This document shows, one piece after another, positions 59,364-64,000 of a DNA stretch of 64,000 nucleotides. Below the pieces are notes generated by a model, which worked only from the letters and a program-made list of their open reading frames with translations, was not told where the DNA came from and did no database searches. Source of the stretch: Amycolatopsis viridis (lineage in GTDB: Bacteria > Actinomycetota > Actinomycetes > Mycobacteriales > Pseudonocardiaceae); contig NZ_JAANOU010000001.1 of the NCBI RefSeq assembly GCF_011758765.1, positions 2,294,001 through 2,358,000 on the forward strand, written 5' to 3'. How positions within the stretch are numbered: the stretch's first letter is position 1; each line of letters begins with the position of its first letter. The position numbers and the translations under genes were made by a program.

Positions 59364-60101
59364 ATGGGAGACAGCTCCCCGAAGGTCACGGTCGTCGTTC
59401 CGACCTACAACGAGCGGGACAACCTGCCCAAGCTGGTCGGACAGCTCACCGGACTCGGGCTGCCCGGCCTGCACGTGCTCGTGGTGGACGACAACTCGCC
59501 GGACGGTACCGGCGACGTCGCGGACAAGCTCGCGACCGAGGACCCGGGCCGCATCGGGGTGCTGCACCGGACCGAAAAGGACGGTCTCGGCCGCGCCTAC
59601 GTCGCCGGCATCACGCGCGCGCTCGACGAGGGCGCCGACATCGTGATCCAGATGGACGCCGACCTGTCCCACCCCGTCGAGGCGGTCCCGCGGATGATCG
59701 AGAAGCTGGCGACGTCGGACGCGGCCGTGGTGCTCGGATCCCGCTACGTGGCGGGCGGCTCGCTGGCCGGGGACTGGGGCTGGCACCGCAAGGCGCTGTC
59801 GGCGTGGGCGAACTTCTACGTCAACGCGATCCTGCGGCTGCGGGTCAAGGACGCCACCGCCGGGTTCAAGGCCTGGCGCGCGGAGACGCTGCGGCGCATC
59901 GACATCGCCACGATCCGCAGCAACGGCTACGCGTTCCAGGTCGAGATGAACTACCGCACGGTCCAGCAGGGCCTGCGGATCGCCGAGATCCCGATCCGGT
60001 TCGAGGAGCGCGCGGACGGCGTGTCGAAGATGAGCCTCGCGGTGCAGCTGGAGTCCGCGCTGATGCCGTGGAAGCTGTTGTTCGGCCGCAAACTGGGCTG
60101 A
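59364..60101 (+). CDS. polyprenol monophosphomannose synthase (DPM1-like)
   Basis: 245 residues from ATG 59364. A family 2 glycosyltransferase: VVPTYNERDNLPKLVGQL, VVDDNSPDGTGDVADKLA, IQMDADLSHPVEAVPRMI (metal-binding DAD), GSRYVAGGSLAGDWGWHRKALSAWAN and FEERADGVSKMS, all typical of Dpm1/Ppm1. It transfers mannose from GDP-mannose to polyprenol phosphate, the donor for lipomannan and O-mannosylated proteins. No Lnt domain is fused, as in corynebacterial Ppm1 catalytic parts. It lies 175 bp from the divergent lysozyme-like gene. Confidence 0.93.
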   Translation: MGDSSPKVTVVVPTYNERDNLPKLVGQLTGLGLPGLHVLVVDDNSPDGTGDVADKLATEDPGRIGVLHRTEKDGLGRAYVAGITRALDEGADIVIQMDADLSHPVEAVPRMIEKLATSDAAVVLGSRYVAGGSLAGDWGWHRKALSAWANFYVNAILRLRVKDATAGFKAWRAETLRRIDIATIRSNGYAFQVEMNYRTVQQGLRIAEIPIRFEERADGVSKMSLAVQLESALMPWKLLFGRKLG

Positions 60102-60183
60102 TCGTCCAGCTCCGCCGGGCACCGTGCTCGCCCGCTGATCGAAAAGGCGGAAAACCGTCGGGGGTCGGTGGTAAGAAGGCGAG

Positions 60184-62220
60184 GTGACCGACGATCCCTT
60201 CGCCGACCTCGACGCCTACGTCCGCCTGCCGCGGTTGTCCGGGCTGGCGCTCTCCCCGGACGGCCGGCGGCTCGTCGTCGGTGTCGCCGCCCCTGATGTC
60301 CCGAAGAACCGCTACACCACGGCGTTGTGGGAGGTGGACCCGGCCGGTGAGCGCCCGGCGCGGCGGCTGACCCGCAGTGCCGAGGGCGAGTCCGGTGCCG
60401 CCTTCACCCCGTCCGGTGATCTGTTGTTCGTCTCCGCACGCCCGGACACCGGTGCCGAAGGCGAGGACGCGCCGAAGAGCGCGCTGTGGGTGCAGCCGGC
60501 CGCGGGCGGGGACGCCCGGGTCGTCGCAGCCCCGGCGGGCGGGGTGCGCGGCGTGGTCGTCGCGGCGGAGGTCGGCACGGTGCTGGCCGGTGCGCCGATG
60601 ATGCCGTCGGCCACGAGCGCGGAACACGACGCGGAGGTCCGCAAGGCACGCAAGGACGCCGGGGTCTCGGCGATCCTGCACGAGGAGTACCCCATCCGGT
60701 ACTGGGACCACGATCTCGGCCCGGACCGCACCCGGCTCGTCGTGGCCGACGGCGTGCCGGCGGGGGAGGAGCGGCTCGAGCTGCGCGACCTCACCGGGCA
60801 CGCCGGGCGGGCACTGGACGACGAGGCGTCCTGGGACGTGTCGCCGGACGGCCGCACCGTCGTCACCACCTGGGTGGTGCCGGAGGCGGGCGGGTCGCAG
60901 CGCACGACGGTGGTCGCGATCGACGCGGCCACCGGGGAGCGCCGCGTGCTGGCCGCCGATCCGGACCACGAGTTCGAGGCACCGCGGATCTCGCCCGACG
61001 GCACCCGCGTCGCGGTCTCGGTGTACCGCCGCTCGACGCCGGACGCGCCCGGCGACCACTGGCTCGCGCTGGTGCCGCTCGCCGGCGGCGACCCGCGGCC
61101 GCTGACCCGGGACTGGGACCGCTGGCCGCACTCGGCGCGGTGGCTGCCGGACGGGTCGGCGCTCGTCGTGGCCGCCGACGACCAGGGCCGCTCGCCGCTG
61201 TGGAAGGTCGATGCGACCAGCGGCGAGGTTACGCGCCTGACCGCCGACGACGGCGCCTACACCGAGCCGCGGGTCTCCCCGGACGGGCAGTGGGTTTACG
61301 CGCTGCGCTCGGCGGTGGACCACCCGCCCGCGCCGGTGCGGGTCGCCCTCGACGGGTCGGCCGTGCAGCCGCTGCCGGGCCCGGCCGAGGCGCTCGGCCT
61401 CGATGCCGCGGTGCCCGGCAGGCTCGACGAGGTCACCGCGACCGCGGAGGACGGCACACCGCTGCGGGCGTGGCTCGCGCTCCCGCGGGACGCGGGCCCG
61501 GACGCGCCGGCGCCGCTCCTGCTGTGGATCCACGGCGGCCCGCTGGGCTCGTGGAACGCCTGGCAGTGGCGGTGGAACCCGTGGCTGGCCGTCGCCCAGG
61601 GCTACGCGGTCCTGCTGCCGGACCCGGCGATCTCCACCGGCTACGGGTACGACTTCATCCAGCGCGGCTGGGGCGCTTGGGGTGCGGCGCCGTACACCGA
61701 CCTGATGGCGATCACCGATGCGGCCGAGCAGCACCCCGCCGTCGACGAGACCCGCACGGCCGCGATGGGCGGGTCGTTCGGCGGCTACATGGCCAACTGG
61801 GTCGCCGGGCACACCGACCGGTTCCGGGCGATCGTCACGCACGCCTCGCTGTGGGCGCTGGACCAGTTCGGGCCCACCACCGACGCCACGTACTACTGGC
61901 AGCGGGAGCTGACGCCGGAGATGGCCGAAGCCAATTCGCCGCACCGCTTCGCCGACCGGATCCGCACCCCGATGCTCGTCATCCACGGCGACAAGGACTA
62001 CCGCGTGCCGATCGGGGAGGGGCTGCGGCTGTGGTGGGACCTGGTGTCCCGCTCCGCCGCCGGGGACGGGTCGACCCCGCACAAGTTCCTCTACTTCCCC
62101 GACGAGAACCACTGGGTGCTGACCCCGCACCACGCCAAGATCTGGTACTCCACGGTGTTCGCGTTCCTCGCGCAGCACGTGCTGGGCAAGGACTGGCAGC
62201 GGCCCGACCTGCTCGGCTGA
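60184..62220 (+). CDS. S9-family prolyl oligopeptidase-like peptidase
   Basis: 678 residues from GTG 60184. The N-terminal ~390 residues form a WD40-like propeller (repeated SPDGxRVAV and SPDGQWVY-type strands). The C-terminal hydrolase has nucleophile Ser531 in GGSFGGYM, acid Asp near 606 in HGDKDYRVP, and His643 in DENHW. Related enzymes are acylaminoacyl or dipeptidyl peptidases. No signal peptide, so cytoplasmic. The gene lies 82 bp after the mannose synthase gene on the same strand. Confidence 0.94.
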   Translation: MTDDPFADLDAYVRLPRLSGLALSPDGRRLVVGVAAPDVPKNRYTTALWEVDPAGERPARRLTRSAEGESGAAFTPSGDLLFVSARPDTGAEGEDAPKSALWVQPAAGGDARVVAAPAGGVRGVVVAAEVGTVLAGAPMMPSATSAEHDAEVRKARKDAGVSAILHEEYPIRYWDHDLGPDRTRLVVADGVPAGEERLELRDLTGHAGRALDDEASWDVSPDGRTVVTTWVVPEAGGSQRTTVVAIDAATGERRVLAADPDHEFEAPRISPDGTRVAVSVYRRSTPDAPGDHWLALVPLAGGDPRPLTRDWDRWPHSARWLPDGSALVVAADDQGRSPLWKVDATSGEVTRLTADDGAYTEPRVSPDGQWVYALRSAVDHPPAPVRVALDGSAVQPLPGPAEALGLDAAVPGRLDEVTATAEDGTPLRAWLALPRDAGPDAPAPLLLWIHGGPLGSWNAWQWRWNPWLAVAQGYAVLLPDPAISTGYGYDFIQRGWGAWGAAPYTDLMAITDAAEQHPAVDETRTAAMGGSFGGYMANWVAGHTDRFRAIVTHASLWALDQFGPTTDATYYWQRELTPEMAEANSPHRFADRIRTPMLVIHGDKDYRVPIGEGLRLWWDLVSRSAAGDGSTPHKFLYFPDENHWVLTPHHAKIWYSTVFAFLAQHVLGKDWQRPDLLG

Positions 62221-62423
62221 CGGCGAGCCGGCGCGACCGGTGGTGCCGGGTGCGCGGACCGCGCCGCGATCGAGCAGTCCGCCCGGAACGCAACCCCACG
62301 GGCCACGGTCGGACGAAAATGCCGCCGGGTCCACCCGGACGGGTGGACGCCGCCCTGCGGTGCGGCGCGGAACTGGCTAGCTTTCGGCTCTCGTTCGAAT
62401 GCACTTCGAGGAAAGGGAGCTCA

Positions 62424-62672
62424 GTGTTGCGCACACTTCGTGCTGGTGTCGTCGGTCTCGCCGCCGTCTCGGCGGTTCTGACCGGGGCGGGCGCCGCCTC
62501 CGCGGGGGTCTCCGCCCCGCAGCTCGAGGCCGTCGGGATGACCGTCAACGGTCTGATGGGCAACGCCGGGACCCCGGGCGTCCTCACCGCCGTCACGGGG
62601 GAGGACAGCGCCCTGTCCGCGATCACCGGCGGTAACCCGCTGCGCCAGGTCGCCGGCGCGCTGCCGTTCTGA
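62424..62672 (+). CDS. small secreted protein
   Basis: 82 residues from GTG 62424. A clear signal peptide: positive start (VLRTLRAG), hydrophobic run VVGLAAVSAVLTGAGAASAG and an Ala-Ser-Ala cleavage site near 27. The mature part (~55 residues) is Gly/Ala/Val-rich with LEAVGMTVNGLMGNAG and no cysteines; no family recognised. A GAAAGGGAG ribosome-binding site precedes. It is followed by a strong bidirectional terminator. The 203-bp gap upstream has no gene that I can see. Confidence 0.7.
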   Translation: MLRTLRAGVVGLAAVSAVLTGAGAASAGVSAPQLEAVGMTVNGLMGNAGTPGVLTAVTGEDSALSAITGGNPLRQVAGALPF

Positions 62673-62689
62673 CCGCAGGACCTGCGACG

Positions 62690-62723
62690 AAGCGCGCCAC
62701 GCCGGAACCCGGGTGGCGCGCTT
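62690..62723. terminator. bidirectional hairpin between convergent genes
   Basis: AAGCGCGCCAC and GTGGCGCGCTT pair perfectly, 11 bases, around a 12-base loop, between the secreted protein stop (62672) and the GAF-ANTAR stop (62743). The ends are A and T on either strand, so it can serve both. Confidence 0.75.
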
Positions 62724-62742
62724 CTGGCGTTCAGCGTCTTGT

Positions 62743-63480
62743 TCAGCGCCGCAGCGACTCGATGAGCGCCCGCGCGACGGCGGCGAGCTTGGTGTTCGTC
62801 CGCTGCGACTCCTCGACCAGCCGGGTGAACGCCTCTTCCGCGGTGCAGCCGTGGATCGCCATCAGCACCCCCTTGGCCTGGTCGATCTCGGCGCGCGAGG
62901 TCAGCGCGGCCTCCAGCTGGCCGATCTTGCGGTTGGTGGCCGCCCAGCGCCGCGCGTTGATGAAGGCGTCGCACGCGGCGGTGGTGAACAGGCGCATCAC
63001 GTGTTCGTCGTAGTCGTCGAACGCCTGCGCGGTCAGGCTGTACATGTCCAGCCCGCCGACCACCTCGTCCTCCTCGTCGTCGCCGGGCAGCACCAGCGGC
63101 ACCGACAGGTAGGTGTTGATGCCGGCCGCCTTGGCCGCCGCGGTGAACTCGGGCCACTCCTGCTCGTGCTCGCCGACCACGGCGCGCACCGGATGGCGGC
63201 GGGTCGCGGCCTCCACGCACGGACCGCGACGCGTCCGGTACTGGCACTCGTCGATGTCGACGATGCCCTCGTCGGTGGCTGCCAGCGTGTAGAGGTGACC
63301 GTCCTCGGCCACGGCGGTGATCGTCGCCGCGTCGGCCTCCGGCAGGGTGGCGACCGCGTTGTCCGCGATTCCCTTCGCGACCACTTCCAGCGGCTGCTCG
63401 GCGGCCTGGCCGCGCAGGTCGTCCAGCGCCTGAGCCACGTGATCGAGGCGGGCGAGGGGATCCGCGCGGCGCTCGGTCAT
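62743..63480 (-). CDS. GAF-ANTAR RNA-binding antiterminator-type regulator
   Basis: 245 residues from ATG 63480. Residues ~35-165 form a GAF domain (ATITAVAEDGHLYTLAATDEGIVDIDECQYRTRRGPCVEA, GINTYLSVPLVLPGDDEEDEVVGGLDMYS). Residues ~175-240 are an ANTAR domain: LEAALTSRAEIDQAKGVLMAIHGCTAEEAFTRLVEESQRTNTKLAAVARALI, with the conserved A-x-G-x-L-M core. ANTAR proteins bind dual-hairpin RNA and stop termination. The C-terminal AGVLM is intact. Target RNAs are not visible nearby. Confidence 0.93.
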   Translation of the reverse strand: MTERRADPLARLDHVAQALDDLRGQAAEQPLEVVAKGIADNAVATLPEADAATITAVAEDGHLYTLAATDEGIVDIDECQYRTRRGPCVEAATRRHPVRAVVGEHEQEWPEFTAAAKAAGINTYLSVPLVLPGDDEEDEVVGGLDMYSLTAQAFDDYDEHVMRLFTTAACDAFINARRWAATNRKIGQLEAALTSRAEIDQAKGVLMAIHGCTAEEAFTRLVEESQRTNTKLAAVARALIESLRR

Positions 63481-63577
63481 GAGCGGCGGATACCCGGGGC
63501 GTGCGGACGGTAATCCCGGGTGGCGCGGCACGTGGGCACCGCGGCGGTCCGGAGAACGCGCCGCCTACCCTGGTGGG

Positions 63578-64000
63578 GTGTTCGTGAAGATCTGCGGCCT
63601 GCGCACCGAGGCCGATGTGGAGTGCGCGGTGGGGGCCGGCGCGGACGCGGTCGGGTTCGTGCTGACCCCGAGCCCGCGGCAGGTCACGGTGGCGGAGGCG
63701 GCGCGCCTGGTGGCCGGGGTGCCGCCGGAGGTGCTCGGCGTCGGGGTGTTCCTGGGCATGCCCGTCGCCGACGTCCGCGACATCGCCGTGCGGACCGGGC
63801 TCGGCGCGGTCCAGCTGCACGGCCGTGGCTACCGGGCGGAGGATTTCGCCGCCCTCACCGACCTGGGTCTGCGGCTGGTGCGGGCCACCTCAACCAGCGG
63901 CTCCCCGGTCGAGGTCGGCGCGTTCGGCGAGGACATGCTGATCCTGGACTCGCCGCGGGCCGGGTCGGGGGAGCAGTGGGACTGGGAGGCGCTGCGCGGG
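63578..64000 (+). CDS. trpF: phosphoribosylanthranilate isomerase, 3' end cut off by the window
   Basis: The frame from GTG 63578 runs open to the window edge (141 codons). It has the PRAI signature: VKICGLRTEADVECAVGAGADAVGFV with the catalytic Cys near residue 6, the SPRQVTVAEAARLVAGVP segment, VGVFLGMPVADV, VQLHG and a ILDSPRAGSGEQWDW region before the edge with a catalytic Asp. It converts N-(5-phosphoribosyl)anthranilate into CdRP in tryptophan synthesis. It is divergent from the GAF-ANTAR gene. Not followed far enough to see other trp genes. Confidence 0.88.
   Translation, partial: MFVKICGLRTEADVECAVGAGADAVGFVLTPSPRQVTVAEAARLVAGVPPEVLGVGVFLGMPVADVRDIAVRTGLGAVQLHGRGYRAEDFAALTDLGLRLVRATSTSGSPVEVGAFGEDMLILDSPRAGSGEQWDWEALRG

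Noticed and set aside
59866-62334. 822-codon minus-strand frame
   Set aside because: Mirror of the S9 peptidase gene; no recognisable fold.

Overview
The window is a high-GC, densely packed actinobacterial chromosome segment with many GTG starts, ATGA-type gene overlaps and families typical of Pseudonocardiales (DUF6292, Methyltransf_19, GAF-ANTAR, polyprenol-phosphate mannose synthase, LLM flavin enzymes). An Amycolatopsis-like soil actinomycete is the best guess; this is an inference from gene content and base composition, not a database match. No rRNA, tRNA, CRISPR array, transposase or phage gene was seen.

Layout. 1-5.3 kb: a cut-off STAS protein, then a copper-resistance operon on the minus strand (csoR, copZ, a secreted His-rich protein, copA) behind a CsoR-type operator. 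5.3-12.8 kb: housekeeping and small enzymes, including a type I glutamine synthetase and msrA, and an ArsR/MFS divergent pair. 12.8-18.7 kb: a 21-bp phased inverted repeat array, an AurF-like di-iron oxygenase with its ferredoxin/ferredoxin reductase, a secreted TAP-type peptidase and a methyltransferase. 18.7-23.8 kb: a disturbed zone with a frameshifted MOSC gene, a DoxX gene behind an iron-box-like site, and a decayed partial duplication of a LysR/LLM gene pair flanking an epimerase. 23.8-25.5 kb: a MerR/DUF6292 module with divergent promoters and a STAS protein. 25.6-36.9 kb: a probable catabolic region (AAHS-type transporter, IclR, DUF3500, GntR, FAH-family hydrolase, aromatic flavin monooxygenase, frameshifted SDR, NTF2-FMO fusion, GAF regulator). 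37-39.7 kb: small enzymes and a second 21-bp repeat array. 39.7-51 kb: thiolase/TetR, SEC-C protein, an RsbQ-RsbP stress pair, LLM/MFS/MarR, hydroxypyruvate-isomerase-like protein with acyl-CoA ligase, and an anti-sigma-type ATPase. 51-58 kb: epoxide hydrolase, universal stress protein, ilvA, two TetR genes with an MFS pump, and a His-rich DUF4396 membrane protein behind a second CsoR-type operator. 58-64 kb: a secreted lysozyme-like protein, polyprenol-phosphate mannose synthase, an S9 peptidase, a small secreted protein, a GAF-ANTAR regulator and the start of trpF.

Regulatory signals are unusually readable. Many divergent regulator/target pairs carry perfect or near-perfect inverted repeats (CsoR twice, ArsR, MerR-type, GntR, TetR three times, MarR twice, an IdeR/DtxR-like box), so likely regulons can be proposed directly. 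The most unusual structures are the two arrays of a GTGTTTGCC-containing repeat with an exact 21-bp period, the distant CsoR box in front of the DUF4396 gene, and the DUF3500-centred catabolic cluster. Stress-signalling parts (two STAS proteins, RsbQP, an ATPase of the anti-sigma type, GAF-ANTAR) are scattered through the window. Three genes look broken (MOSC, SDR, LysR/LLM copy); whether the two frameshifts are real or assembly errors cannot be decided from the sequence alone.
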